Origin: Facklamia miroungae
Lineage (GTDB): Bacteria; Bacillota; Bacilli; Lactobacillales; Aerococcaceae
Length of the DNA stretch: 64,000 nt
Reading direction: 5' to 3'
Assembly (NCBI RefSeq): GCF_012396555.1
Contig: NZ_JAAXPS010000002.1
Coordinates: forward strand, 186,001 to 250,000
Shown here: positions 1-9,129 of the stretch, piece after piece
Numbering within the stretch: the first letter of the stretch is position 1
How the letters are laid out: each line of letters starts with the position of its first letter
Made by a program: the position numbers and the translations under genes
The notes under the pieces: model-generated
Seen by the model: only the letters and a program-made list of their open reading frames with translations
Databases searched by the model: none
Told to the model about the DNA's origin: nothing

Positions 1-1232
1 CTAATTTATTGAAGCCAACACATTTAGCTAATATTGTAAACGTTCCAGTTGATGAATTATCTTATGCCTTTGATAATATAGAAAATGTTTTTATTGGAAT
101 AATTTCTGGTCTTACTGCTTCAGCACTTTATAACAAGTTTTCAAAGACACGTTTACCTGATGCCTTTGCTTTTTTCTCAGGTCGACGGCTCGTTCCGATT
201 CTTACTTCTTTTGCCATGGTCGTAGTTTCAGCTATTTTATATTTTATTTGGCCACCGGTTTATGAAGGACTAGTATCTTTCGGAACTTGGATTTCGGGTA
301 TGGGCTGGTTTGGTGCAGGTTTATATGGTTTCTTTAATCGTCTTTTAATTCCAACTGGGTTACATCATGCATTAAATGCTGTATTTTGGTTTGATTTAAT
401 AGGGATTGATGATATTGCTAATTTATGGCAATCGACTGGTGTTAAAGGAATCACGGGAATGTATCAGGCTGGTTTCTTCCCTGTAATGATGTTTGGACTA
501 CCGGCAGCTGGTTTTGCGATTTATCGGAAGGCAGATCCTAAGTACCGTAAAGAAGTTGGATCATTATATTTAGCAGGTGCAGTCGCAGCATTTGTAACAG
601 GTGTTACCGAACCTATTGAATTCTCGTTCATGTTTGTAGCTCCTGTTTTGTATTTAGCTCATGCATTTTTAACAATGTTGTCATTAAGTATTGCAGCATT
701 CATGCAGTGGATTGCAGGATTTACATTCTCAGCGGGAGCAATTGATTTTCTATTATCAATGAATTTAAAACTTGCAAATAAACCTTATATGTTGATCATT
801 CAAGGTTTATTATTTGCGGTCTTATATTATCTAGTATTCTCTTTCTTGATAGAAAAGTTAGATTTGGCTTCACCTGGTCGTAAAGGTCCACTTTCATTTG
901 ACTCTGATAAAGACGAGGATAGTTTTAAAGAGCATAAACTGGCTAATAAAGCTGAAAATTCTAATAGTTTAAAAACAGAAAAAGAATACCAACAAGCTCG
1001 CCGTATTCTTGAAGCATTAGGCGGTAAAGACAACATTGAAAACTTTACCAATTGTGCGACACGTCTTCGCCTGAATGTTAAAGATACATCAGTTATTGAC
1101 CAAGAAAAAATTAAGTCTTCTGGCGCTGCGGGTGTAAAGATTATGGGAAAAAATGCAGCCCACGTAATTATTGGAACCAATGTTCAATTTGTTGCAGACG
1201 CACTACATGATGTTATAGATGAAGAGAAGTAA
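1..1232 (+). CDS. PTS transporter EIICB, N-acetylglucosamine/glucose type (5' end outside window)
   Basis: This is a sugar-specific membrane permease fused to its phosphocarrier domain; it imports and phosphorylates a hexose, most likely GlcNAc. The visible part starts inside the EIIC membrane domain. GVTEPIEF, about 197 codons in, is the EIIC substrate-site signature, and the flanks resemble NagE. After a charged linker comes EIIB, with the phosphorylated cysteine in NCATRLRL about codon 349. The frame is open to the window edge, so the TTG at 9 is not the start. No EIIA domain is attached. The free EIIA at 43951 is a possible partner (inference). Substrate is inferred from family resemblance only. 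Confidence 0.88.
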   Translation, partial: NLLKPTHLANIVNVPVDELSYAFDNIENVFIGIISGLTASALYNKFSKTRLPDAFAFFSGRRLVPILTSFAMVVVSAILYFIWPPVYEGLVSFGTWISGMGWFGAGLYGFFNRLLIPTGLHHALNAVFWFDLIGIDDIANLWQSTGVKGITGMYQAGFFPVMMFGLPAAGFAIYRKADPKYRKEVGSLYLAGAVAAFVTGVTEPIEFSFMFVAPVLYLAHAFLTMLSLSIAAFMQWIAGFTFSAGAIDFLLSMNLKLANKPYMLIIQGLLFAVLYYLVFSFLIEKLDLASPGRKGPLSFDSDKDEDSFKEHKLANKAENSNSLKTEKEYQQARRILEALGGKDNIENFTNCATRLRLNVKDTSVIDQEKIKSSGAAGVKIMGKNAAHVIIGTNVQFVADALHDVIDEEK

Positions 1233-1250
1233 TATAAACGATTTCAATTA

Positions 1251-1281
1251 AAAGACTTCGGATTTTCCGAAGTCTTTTTTA
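1251..1281. terminator. Bidirectional rho-independent terminator
   Basis: A perfect 10-bp stem (AAGACTTCGG, 1252-1261, with its complement at 1267-1276) encloses a 5-nt loop and is flanked by T and A runs. It can end both the PTS gene and the minus-strand two-component operon. Confidence 0.9.
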
Positions 1282-1917
1282 TTCAGATAAATGTTTATAA
1301 TAGTAGATAACCAATTGGGTACGATCGCGTAAGTTCAATTTTTCAAGAATAACTGATAAATAATTACGGATAGTTCCTTGCGAAAAGTGCATTTTTTCTG
1401 CAATTTCCTTATTACTTAGACCTTGGGCAAGCCAATGTACTAATTGATTTTCGGTATTCGTTAAAGGATCAAGAGTAGAGCGGTGTGGGGATGAATCGAT
1501 AAATTGAGGTAATTTTGCAATGATTTCATCACCAAAAACTCTATGGCCGTTATTAACTGCTCGAATAGCTGGAATAAGACTTTGATAGTCTGTTTTTAAT
1601 AGATAACCTTTTGAACCGATGCGTAAGGCTTCAATAATATATTCGTCTTCTTGAAAAGTTGTCAAATAAATTATTTTGACTTGGGGATCAAGTTGTAAAA
1701 GTTCTTTACCGGCTTCTAGACCATTCATTACTGGCATTCGAATGTCCATAAGAATGATATCTATTTCGTTATTGTTATACAAGTTAATCGCCTCTTGACC
1801 ATCATGTCCGACTGCTATGATTTTGATAGGATCATCAAGTTCTTTGCTACCCATTTCGATAATTGTTTTTAACCCAGAAGTTACTAAAGCATCATCATCA
1901 ACAATCATTAGTTTCAT
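1279..1917 (-). CDS. NarL/LuxR-type response regulator
   Basis: This cytoplasmic DNA-binding response regulator is the partner of the adjacent kinase. The receiver domain (about residues 1-120) has the acidic pocket in IVDDD and the phospho-acceptor Asp58 in MDIRMP. The C-terminal LuxR-type helix-turn-helix reads LSNKEIAEKMHFSQGTIRNY. Two in-frame ATGs lie at 1920 and 1917. The AAAGGAG site is 7 nt from the second, so 1917 is preferred. The kinase frame overlaps the start by about 20 bp, which indicates translational coupling. The divergent ABC exporter at 3195 is the likely target, by analogy with LnrK. Confidence 0.9.
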   Translation of the reverse strand: MKLMIVDDDALVTSGLKTIIEMGSKELDDPIKIIAVGHDGQEAINLYNNNEIDIILMDIRMPVMNGLEAGKELLQLDPQVKIIYLTTFQEDEYIIEALRIGSKGYLLKTDYQSLIPAIRAVNNGHRVFGDEIIAKLPQFIDSSPHRSTLDPLTNTENQLVHWLAQGLSNKEIAEKMHFSQGTIRNYLSVILEKLNLRDRTQLVIYYYKHLSE

Positions 1918-3043
1918 CATTTAGCTCCTTTGGAATTTTAATAAATATACGAAAACCATTATCAGTTATGATATGTAAATTTCCTTTTAAGCGTTGTACA
2001 CGTTCTTCCATAATCATAAGTCCGATTCCTTTTTGACAAGTCGAAAAATCCTCAATCTGGTTGCCATTATCCACAATTAGTAGTATAACATATTTGTCTG
2101 TTTCTTGAACTGAAAGGGTTACATAACTAGCATTGGAATGTTTATTAATATTTGTTAAGGCTTCTTTAATGATATTTACGATGGAATGAATGGCTTGATT
2201 GGAAAAATTAGCAGTATTTTTATAGGTAAAGTGTATGTTACATTTAGTGAATTGATCGACTAGAGTTTGAATTTCAAATTTTAAATTAATCGAGTTTGCT
2301 TTTTCAACATGAATAACAGAACGAATATTATTCATTGAGCTATTGAGTGTATCTTTAAGATTAAGAAGCGAATTTTTGATATTTTGATCAGTAATCACAT
2401 ATTCTAATGCTGCGATTTGAATAATTGCTGAAGAGAGTTGATGGCCTAGAATGTCATGGATTTCATTTATAATACGGCTTCGCTCTTTCAGAATCGAATT
2501 AGCAATGAGATCATCTTGTGCCTTAATTAATGTTTCTTGTTCATGTTTCCTATTTTCATTGATAATTCTTAAGCGGTCTATTTCATGGTAAGATTTATTT
2601 TTGAATTGCTTGTTGTTCATAATAACAGTATTTAATAAACTAGTTAGATAAGATTGACCTAGAATAAAGAGAAATTGCTCCAGTGAGGCACCAGCAAGTA
2701 AGGCTGCGAAAGGGATTAAGAAGAAATAGAAATAGGAGGCCTTACTACTTAATTCAAGGAGAAAATAAAATGCGGGAAGAAAGACAAATAAATCTTTATC
2801 TATGACTATTAAAATACCAATAGTAAATATAAACAGTAATTTTATTATAGAATAATTTTTTTTGAAAGAACCTTTATTTTTTTCTGATTCTTTTAGCGTA
2901 ATCAGTAAAATTTTTTGAATTGAAATAAGAATCAAGCAAACACAAAACGCGATTATCGGGTAGCTGTTTGTTGAAAGATCAGTATGATAACAATAAAGGG
3001 TTAATATTAAAATGAAATGACTAAATTCTTCTTGTTTAGACAT
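1898..3043 (-). CDS. Sensor histidine kinase, HisKA_3 family
   Basis: This membrane sensor kinase has several hydrophobic segments in residues 1-150, then a short coiled coil. The dimerisation/phosphoacceptor helix carries NEIHDILGHQLSSAI (His about 195). A HATPase_c domain follows, with the N-box in IIKEALTNINKHS and the G-box around DNGNQ and GIGL. There is no large extracellular domain, so it is an intramembrane-type sensor like those controlling peptide or antibiotic exporters. The ATG at 3043 has AAAGGAG at good spacing. The gene overlaps the regulator and is divergent from the ABC operon. The signal is unknown; membrane-active antibiotic stress is plausible by analogy with LnrJ. Confidence 0.88.
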   Translation of the reverse strand: MSKQEEFSHFILILTLYCYHTDLSTNSYPIIAFCVCLILISIQKILLITLKESEKNKGSFKKNYSIIKLLFIFTIGILIVIDKDLFVFLPAFYFLLELSSKASYFYFFLIPFAALLAGASLEQFLFILGQSYLTSLLNTVIMNNKQFKNKSYHEIDRLRIINENRKHEQETLIKAQDDLIANSILKERSRIINEIHDILGHQLSSAIIQIAALEYVITDQNIKNSLLNLKDTLNSSMNNIRSVIHVEKANSINLKFEIQTLVDQFTKCNIHFTYKNTANFSNQAIHSIVNIIKEALTNINKHSNASYVTLSVQETDKYVILLIVDNGNQIEDFSTCQKGIGLMIMEERVQRLKGNLHIITDNGFRIFIKIPKELNDETNDC

Positions 3044-3084
3044 GATGATCCCACTCCTTTAAAAATATATTACCATAGAAATGA

Positions 3085-3130
3085 TTAAGAGATGGTGACA
3101 TTTGTCATTATAAAGGATGACATATTTCGC
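3085..3130. promoter_or_regulatory. Candidate operator between two-component and ABC operons
   Basis: The divergent gap holds the inverted repeat TGACA-TT-TGTCA (3096-3107), extendable with mismatches to about 20 bp, plus another TGACA half-site at 3118-3122. Placement between kinase and exporter suits a NarL-type regulator dimer site. No binding evidence is visible. Confidence 0.4.
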
Positions 3131-3194
3131 TTGTAAATTATGGGTCTTTCAATGATAATTAAGTTAAATAAGCTAACAGTAAAGGAGCATTATT

Positions 3195-4133
3195 ATGTTG
3201 GTAGAAATTAATCAATTAGTAAAGCGATATAAAGATTTGATAGCAGTCGATCATTTATCATTATCTGTGGCTGAAGGTGAAATATACGGATTACTTGGTC
3301 CAAATGGTTCTGGGAAAACAACGGTTATCAATTGTATGTTGAGTTTATTATCCTACGACTCTGGGAGTGTTTATTTATTTGGAAAAGAAATGACACCAAC
3401 TAACTATGAAATAAAAAAGCGAATTGGATTAGTAATGCAAAACATTGGCGTTTACGATGAATTATCAGTGGAAGAAAATATTGATTATTTTTGTGGATTG
3501 TATATTAGAGATAAAAATCTCCGCAGGGAAGCTGTAAATGATGCGATCAAATTCGTAGAGTTGGATGATTTTCGAAAATTCCGTCCTAAAAAGTTATCAG
3601 GTGGATTATTAAGACGTTTAAATTTAGCTTGCGGTATTGCTCATCGACCAGACCTGATCATCTTAGATGAGCCTACAGTAGCTGTTGATCCACAATCACG
3701 AAGTAGAATATTAGAAGGAATAAAGGATCTAGCCCATCAAGGCAAGACGATTATTTATACCACTCATTATATGGAAGAAGTCGAATATCTTTGTGATCGA
3801 TTAACCATTATTGATAAGGGAAAGGAAATAATCACAGGAACTTCCGAAGAGATTAAAAATATTTCATCAAAGGGCGAAGTAGTTACTATGGATATTTTTG
3901 AGTTGGGTTCAGTAGCCAAGGAACGATTAAGTCAGTTGCCAGGTCTTCTTTCATTTAATTATGAAAATGGTAAAGCAAATTTTGTGTTTTCAAAAGGTCA
4001 GAGTCATTTAATTCAATTATTAAGAATCCTAGAAGATTTCCAAGTAGAAGTGCTTAATATATCGGTGAAACGCCCGAGTTTAAATGATGTCTTTCTTGAA
4101 GTAACTGGAAAGGAGTTAAGAGATAATGTTTAA
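3195..4133 (+). CDS. ABC transporter ATPase, drug/peptide export type
   Basis: This cytoplasmic ATPase would power the two membrane proteins encoded next. Visible motifs are Walker A GPNGSGKT (about residues 36-43), the Q-loop around VMQNIG, signature LSGGLLRRL, Walker B LIILDEP and the switch His in TTHYMEE. The C-terminal 80 residues resemble the regulatory tail of DrrA/CcmA-type exporters. The ATG follows AAAGGAG, and the end overlaps the permease by 8 bp. The order ATPase-permease-permease beside a NarL-type two-component system matches LnrLMN (linearmycin resistance in Bacillus subtilis); substrate identity is inference. Confidence 0.92.
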   Translation: MLVEINQLVKRYKDLIAVDHLSLSVAEGEIYGLLGPNGSGKTTVINCMLSLLSYDSGSVYLFGKEMTPTNYEIKKRIGLVMQNIGVYDELSVEENIDYFCGLYIRDKNLRREAVNDAIKFVELDDFRKFRPKKLSGGLLRRLNLACGIAHRPDLIILDEPTVAVDPQSRSRILEGIKDLAHQGKTIIYTTHYMEEVEYLCDRLTIIDKGKEIITGTSEEIKNISSKGEVVTMDIFELGSVAKERLSQLPGLLSFNYENGKANFVFSKGQSHLIQLLRILEDFQVEVLNISVKRPSLNDVFLEVTGKELRDNV

Positions 4134-5355
4134 GCATATTTTGACCTATACTCCCAAACTATTTTATCGCAGTATGGAGGGAGCATTGTATGGCATTTTA
4201 TTTCCTATAGCATTTGCCATCGTAATCAATTTGGCTCTTTCAAATATTCTAAATACCGGTTCTAATCTTGATCCCATACGAGTTGCCTTGGTAATTGAAG
4301 GAAATCAAATTGAAGAACAATTAGCAAAAGAGACTTTCAGTCATATCGCTAAAGAAGGATTAGATTATGATAAAAAGATTCAGAATGATCAAAATAAAAA
4401 GGAAGTAAAATATATAGCTTACCAACAAGTAACCAACTTAGATGAAGGACGAAAACTCTCAGAAAGCGAGCAAATTCTCGCAACCATAAAAATTGATAAT
4501 CATAATTTCGCTAATAAAATGAGTATTGAGATCAATCCAGCCTTCAAAAATTCTTATCGCTCATCCGTTTTATATACTATATTAGAATCCTATGGATTAT
4601 TATCTCAAGGGGTTTCAAACCAATTAGTGAATCATCATAATGCGGGTGAATCAAAATCTGATGGGCAGGATAATAATTTCAAATTAGCTGGTTTATCCCC
4701 TGGGGAAATGATCAAGGAACGAACAAGAAAAAAGAATACCTCTTCTAATAGTGTTTTTTATTATGCGACATTTGGATATCTATGTATCTTTTTTATGACC
4801 ATGGGGACATCAATTATTGAAGAAAATGAGGCTTATCACTCAGCCCAAGCTTTAAGGATGACCACGACACCTATTAATAAATTTAAACGTTTTTTAGCAA
4901 CCTTTATCGGAAGAGGGATTCCGTGTTTGTTAGTAAATTACATCGTTTTATTAATCTTCAAAATCTTTCATGCCCCGATTGGAATTGATTATTTAAGAAT
5001 ATTGATTCTTTCGACATTAGGTGTGATTTTAGGGCTCCTTTTAGGGACTACTAGTGCGGCCATCTTTAAAAGGAATCAAGGGTTGTATAATGTTGTATCT
5101 GTTTTATTACCTTTGTTATTCTCTTTCTTGGCAGGGATGATGTCGGATTCAGTAAAGATTCTCGTCAATCAAAAAGCTGCCTGGATAAATAAAATTAATC
5201 CTGTGACTCTTATTTCAGATAGTTTATATTATCTAAATAATTATCCGAATTATAATCATTTCAATCAAAACATTTTGATTATTATAGGGATCATTATCAT
5301 TTGCATGATTGGAACGTATTTGGGATTAAGGAGGACCGATTATGCCAGTCTTTAA
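4126..5355 (+). CDS. ABC-2 type permease, first subunit
   Basis: This integral membrane subunit has ABC-2 permease architecture. There is one N-terminal membrane helix (about residues 12-36), a long extracellular segment (about 45-205), then five helices from about residue 210, ending in GTYLGLRR. It starts inside the ATPase frame and overlaps the next permease by 14 bp, so the three genes are one translationally coupled operon. Length (409 residues) fits LnrM-like subunits. It probably exports a lipophilic or peptide antimicrobial. Confidence 0.85.
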   Translation: MFKHILTYTPKLFYRSMEGALYGILFPIAFAIVINLALSNILNTGSNLDPIRVALVIEGNQIEEQLAKETFSHIAKEGLDYDKKIQNDQNKKEVKYIAYQQVTNLDEGRKLSESEQILATIKIDNHNFANKMSIEINPAFKNSYRSSVLYTILESYGLLSQGVSNQLVNHHNAGESKSDGQDNNFKLAGLSPGEMIKERTRKKNTSSNSVFYYATFGYLCIFFMTMGTSIIEENEAYHSAQALRMTTTPINKFKRFLATFIGRGIPCLLVNYIVLLIFKIFHAPIGIDYLRILILSTLGVILGLLLGTTSAAIFKRNQGLYNVVSVLLPLLFSFLAGMMSDSVKILVNQKAAWINKINPVTLISDSLYYLNNYPNYNHFNQNILIIIGIIIICMIGTYLGLRRTDYASL

Positions 5356-6547
5356 ATTGTTTTTTAAGATTATTAAAGCAAATTTCTCGCGTTTTCTCGT
5401 TTCCTTATTTGTTTTTATTTTATTGGCCACTCTAATATATCAAACAACGAGCGAACAAAACGACAGTCAGTTTCAATTAGCAGATCCTCAAATAACTATT
5501 TTTGACAACGACCATTCTTCTAAGGCAAGCCAAACTCTCATTCATTTTCTTAGTCAAAGGGCTGAAATTGTTGAAATTGAAAATACTCCGGAAGCCATAT
5601 CTGATGCTTTCTTTGATCGTAAAATTAATTATGCTTTAACTATTCCGGAAGGATTTAACGAAAGTCTTTTAGATACAAGTCAGTCAGTAATTCCATTGCA
5701 AAAGGAAAGCTATAATTCTCTGATGGATGAAATTCGTATCGATTCCTTGATTGAATCTTTCATGGTGAATGCCATATTGTTGGTTGATAATCTACCACAA
5801 GATGTTGACCAAAAGAACTACGATCAAGTATTTAGCCAATTAGAAAGAAATTTGAACTTTGAAATAGAAATCCTACTAGGTTCTCAAACTAAAGAGTCTT
5901 CAAAGACAATGTACCTTGGCCTCCTCTTCCTGCCTATGATTTTGTATTTTATCATGATGAACTTTATCAATAATTTTGGGTATGTTGAATTGGCAATGCG
6001 TCAGGAAAGTGTTATTAAACGTGAAAGAAATTCTTTGTTAAAAGAATCAAGTCGTTTGACTGAGACGATTCTTGCAACTACCTGTTATACAATCGGTTTT
6101 TGGATTGTTTTGATTTTACTAGCTTATCTTTTCTACGGTGGAGAAGTCCTCGCTTCGCAAAGAGCTTTTTATTTCTTACTTTCTAGTTTTATCGCCACAT
6201 TGGGTATACAAGCTATGGCTTATTTCATTGCAGTAATTGCCCCGAATAGAGGGCTTATCGATTTTTTAGGTAATTTTTTTAGCTTATTAATAGCATTTGG
6301 GTCTGGTTTGTTCGTTGATCTAGATTTAATACCTAATGAACTTCAATTTGTTTCTTCGTTTGCGACTCCTATTTGGTCAGTTAAAGCGAATCAAATTATC
6401 GCTGAAACAACTAACTTTTCGCAAGGAGCGATGATAGATTACTGGAGGATGATTGGTATAGAGCTATTAATCACACTTGCGTATTGGTCATTAGCTTTGT
6501 TGATTAAAAAGAAAGCCCAAGAAACAAATTATATAATTACTACATAA
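5342..6547 (+). CDS. ABC-2 type permease, second subunit
   Basis: This is a second membrane subunit with the same topology as its neighbour: a helix at about residues 13-30, a large extracellular loop (about 35-190), and a C-terminal cluster of helices. The two permeases are paralogues in architecture but have diverged in sequence and probably form a heterodimer on the ATPase dimer. It starts 14 bp before the first permease ends and is followed directly by a strong terminator, closing the operon. Confidence 0.85.
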   Translation: MPVFKLFFKIIKANFSRFLVSLFVFILLATLIYQTTSEQNDSQFQLADPQITIFDNDHSSKASQTLIHFLSQRAEIVEIENTPEAISDAFFDRKINYALTIPEGFNESLLDTSQSVIPLQKESYNSLMDEIRIDSLIESFMVNAILLVDNLPQDVDQKNYDQVFSQLERNLNFEIEILLGSQTKESSKTMYLGLLFLPMILYFIMMNFINNFGYVELAMRQESVIKRERNSLLKESSRLTETILATTCYTIGFWIVLILLAYLFYGGEVLASQRAFYFLLSSFIATLGIQAMAYFIAVIAPNRGLIDFLGNFFSLLIAFGSGLFVDLDLIPNELQFVSSFATPIWSVKANQIIAETTNFSQGAMIDYWRMIGIELLITLAYWSLALLIKKKAQETNYIITT

Positions 6548-6560
6548 ATCATACTTTTAT

Positions 6561-6606
6561 AAAAGCTTTCTTTGACGGATAGAAAAGTCAAAGAAAGCTT
6601 TTTCTA
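6561..6606 (+). terminator. Rho-independent terminator of the ABC exporter operon
   Basis: A 16-bp stem (6561-6576 pairing with 6587-6602) has a 10-nt loop and ends in a T run. Confidence 0.92.
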
Positions 6607-6682
6607 TGGTGGTAACTTCCTTCAGGGGACAAGTTGAGTTATAATAAGATCTAGTAAAATGTCATGAAAGATTGAGGGAGAT

Positions 6683-7633
6683 ATGGATTTAGCACTCATC
6701 ATTTTTAAGCAATTAATTATACTGATTTCTATAGCGGTGATTGGGTTTAGTTTAGTTAAGAAAGATCTTCTGTCGCAAACCACTATTAGTCAATTAAATA
6801 CGGTGATTGTTAAATATTTAACTCCCTTGATAATTGTTGAAGCTTTTTTCAAGCCGATCCACCAAGAACTGATTATACAATTTTTTCTAGCAATGATTAT
6901 TTATGCTTGTTTTGTATTATTGAGAATTTATGTGGGACATTGGTATTTTGGTAAAGATGAGGACGGGGTGTCTAAGTTTGCGACAGTCTTTGGGAATGTT
7001 GGATTTATCGGTATTCCTTTGACCTTAGCGGTTTTTGATCCTTCCTTCGTTATGATTACCACAGGACTATTTCTGGTTACGAACTTCTTTTCATGGACGC
7101 TTGGTTTAAGAATGATTAGAGTCAAAGATAAAGAACCTAAAGTAAAATTCTCACCACGTCCGATTCTTCTAGCTTTTTTAATTGGTGCAATAATCCAAGT
7201 GTTGAATTTGCCTATTCCACCCATCCTATCACAAGGAATTCATCAATTAAATCAAGTTTATTCTCCTCTAGCAATGATAATATTGGGAGCATATTTTGTC
7301 GATATTGCCAAAGTTTCAGACTATCTTGATTGGAAATTATGGCAAACAGCTGTTATTAAATTAATTATATGGCCGCTTATTAATTTATTTATGCTGTTGT
7401 TAATACCTGGTCTAAGTTTTGAGACTTTCTTTATTTTAACAATGATACTTGCTGGCCCTTCCGCCATGATGGCAGCACTATTGAGCCAATTAGTGGGAGG
7501 CGATTATTTGAAAGGGGCTAAAATAGTTTTACTGACAACCGTCGGCTCTTTGATTACAATTCCACTCATTTTAAATTTTGCAACTTGGCTATATGAAAAT
7601 TATTATGTATTAGGGGGATTTATGAATGGATAA
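6683..7633 (+). CDS. AEC-family transporter (auxin efflux carrier fold)
   Basis: This membrane protein of about ten helices belongs to the AEC (PF03547) family, which in bacteria includes malate and other organic acid carriers. Family-typical features are the glycine-rich FGNVGFIGIPL stretch (about residues 104-114) and the C-terminal half GPSAMMAALLSQLVGGD. The N-terminal and C-terminal halves form inverted five-helix repeats. A GAGGGAG site precedes the ATG. The last 8 bp overlap the yggS-like gene, so the two are co-transcribed. The substrate cannot be told from sequence. Confidence 0.88.
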   Translation: MDLALIIFKQLIILISIAVIGFSLVKKDLLSQTTISQLNTVIVKYLTPLIIVEAFFKPIHQELIIQFFLAMIIYACFVLLRIYVGHWYFGKDEDGVSKFATVFGNVGFIGIPLTLAVFDPSFVMITTGLFLVTNFFSWTLGLRMIRVKDKEPKVKFSPRPILLAFLIGAIIQVLNLPIPPILSQGIHQLNQVYSPLAMIILGAYFVDIAKVSDYLDWKLWQTAVIKLIIWPLINLFMLLLIPGLSFETFFILTMILAGPSAMMAALLSQLVGGDYLKGAKIVLLTTVGSLITIPLILNFATWLYENYYVLGGFMNG

Positions 7634-8291
7634 AGAAAGGATAGCTAAGAATTTAGCAAAAGTAAAGAAAGATATAGCGCCTTATCGGGCCAAATTGGTG
7701 GCAGTGACAAAGTTTGTTGATGCTAAGACTACCAGAGAACTTTATGATTTAGGGGTTCGTGATATGGGTGAAAATCGCTCGGATAAATTCCTAGCGAAAA
7801 TAGAAGCTCTAAATGATATTCAATCAGAAATTACTTGGCATTTTATTGGTCATCTCCAATCACGCCAAGTAAAATTAATTATTAATCAGGTTGATTATTT
7901 ACATTCATTGGATCGTTTATCTTTAGCAAAAGAAATTCAAAAAAGAGCAGACCAGGCAGTTAAATGCTTTCTGCAGGTCAACGTTTCTGGTGAAGAGACA
8001 AAGGGAGGATTCGATCCGGATCGCGTGATGGAAGCAGTAGAAGCTATTGAGGTCTATGATAAAGTTCAAATTGTTGGATTAATGACCATGGCTCCAATTG
8101 ATGCTGGAGAAACGGAACTCCATCACTATTTTGCTGAATTGAAAGAAATACAACAACTAATTGTTAGAAAGAATTATCCTTGGGCTCCCTGTACAGAGCT
8201 TAGTATGGGGATGTCACGGGACTATCAAATAGCTCTAGAAGAAGGCGCAACCTTTATTCGGGTAGGTAGTGCTTTATATGATCAAAAATAA
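7626..8291 (+). CDS. YggS/PLPBP-family pyridoxal-phosphate homeostasis protein
   Basis: This cytoplasmic fold-III PLP-binding protein buffers PLP and affects amino-acid pools; it has no firmly known catalytic activity. The PLP lysine is Lys29 in VAVTK. Family motifs are MGENR, WHFIGHLQSRQ, QVNVSGEETKGG and the phosphate-binding ELSMGMSRDY, followed by IRVGSALY. Length (221 residues) is normal. In many Firmicutes yggS sits by sepF and divisome genes; here it instead overlaps an AEC carrier. Confidence 0.93.
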   Translation: MDKERIAKNLAKVKKDIAPYRAKLVAVTKFVDAKTTRELYDLGVRDMGENRSDKFLAKIEALNDIQSEITWHFIGHLQSRQVKLIINQVDYLHSLDRLSLAKEIQKRADQAVKCFLQVNVSGEETKGGFDPDRVMEAVEAIEVYDKVQIVGLMTMAPIDAGETELHHYFAELKEIQQLIVRKNYPWAPCTELSMGMSRDYQIALEEGATFIRVGSALYDQK

Positions 8292-8299
8292 AGATTTTT

Positions 8300-8336
8300 A
8301 AAAAGGAGTTTAAACGATTGTTTTAACTCCTTTTTG
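8300..8336 (+). terminator. Rho-independent terminator after yggS-like gene
   Basis: The stem AAAAAGGAGTT...AACTCCTTTTT encloses a short loop and ends in T residues. It is A/T-symmetrical enough to act on the convergent signal peptidase gene too. Confidence 0.85.
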
Positions 8337-8345
8337 ATATCTCGG

Positions 8346-8852
8346 TTAGAAAGTAGTTATTTTTTCAAAGGGAAAGAGGATTATTTTAATTTCTGAAAGT
8401 AGATTTTCTTCAGGAATTAAACCGATCTTTCTTGAATCTACAGAATTTTTACGATTGTCTCCTAAGCAATATAAGTAACCTTCTGGAATCGAATCCACTT
8501 TAAGATCCTGCGTTACTTGGTCTGTTAAATAGGGCTCATCAACTTTTTCTCCATTGACATAAAGTATACTATCAATATATTCGATGGTATCTCCCGGAAG
8601 GCCAATAACTCTCTTAATGTAATTTTTCTTTTTTTCCGGGACTTTAAATACCACTATATCGAAACGGTCAACCTTAGTAATTTGACTTCCTATAACAATA
8701 TCGTTATGTTCAAAGGTATTCATCATAGAAGCTCCTTCAACTTTATAAACACTGAAGATAAAAAGTCTTAGAATTATTAAGACGGTAAAGAGTGAAATAA
8801 ACCACTTGTTATCTTTTACGAAAGACTGGATAGTATTCATTTCGATTTTCAT
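8346..8852 (-). CDS. lepB: Signal peptidase I
   Basis: This is a membrane-anchored serine/lysine peptidase that removes signal peptides from secreted proteins. One N-terminal helix (about residues 17-36) is followed by the catalytic domain, with Ser42 in GASMMNT, Lys80 in YIKRVIGLPGD and box E GDNRKNSVDSRKIG. The frame opens at 8972, but the ATG at 8852 has AGGAGG 7 nt upstream, giving 168 residues, normal for the Gram-positive SipS type. The usual SMxPTL box reads SMMNTF here, a mild deviation next to the nucleophile. Confidence 0.92.
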   Translation of the reverse strand: MKIEMNTIQSFVKDNKWFISLFTVLIILRLFIFSVYKVEGASMMNTFEHNDIVIGSQITKVDRFDIVVFKVPEKKKNYIKRVIGLPGDTIEYIDSILYVNGEKVDEPYLTDQVTQDLKVDSIPEGYLYCLGDNRKNSVDSRKIGLIPEENLLSEIKIILFPFEKITTF

Positions 8853-9060
8853 TATATACCTCCTCATATTCAATAATTTGCGATAGATAATTGAATCATT
8901 AAGTAAATAAATCAAAAATTTGAGAAATAATTGATATGTAAACATTATAAAAAGTAAAGTGGAGGTTTGCAATGGGAAAAAGCAGATTTAAATTATAAAA
9001 TAGCTTTTCTCTCATTATACTTTTGTCATGACTTAAATGGAAATTATTAGCTAATAATAA

Positions 9061-9101
9061 ATAAAAAGAACCCCTCTATCCGAGTCCGGATTTAGGGGTT
9101 C
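9061..9101 (-). terminator. Rho-independent terminator of glgP
   Basis: Read on the minus strand, an 8-bp GC-rich stem GAACCCCT/AGGGGTTC (9068-9075 with 9094-9101) encloses an inner ATCCG/CGGAT helix and is followed by a TTTTTAT tail. Confidence 0.88.
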
Positions 9102-9129
9102 AGTACAAAGTGTCCTGTCTTTTTTACTT

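Noticed and set aside
9-11. TTG at position 9 as the start of the PTS gene
   Set aside because: It falls inside the EIIC domain and the frame is open to the window edge; the gene is truncated by the window.
827-1180. 117-codon minus-strand frame opposite the EIIB region
   Set aside because: Shadow of the PTS gene, which has clear EIIB motifs on the plus strand.
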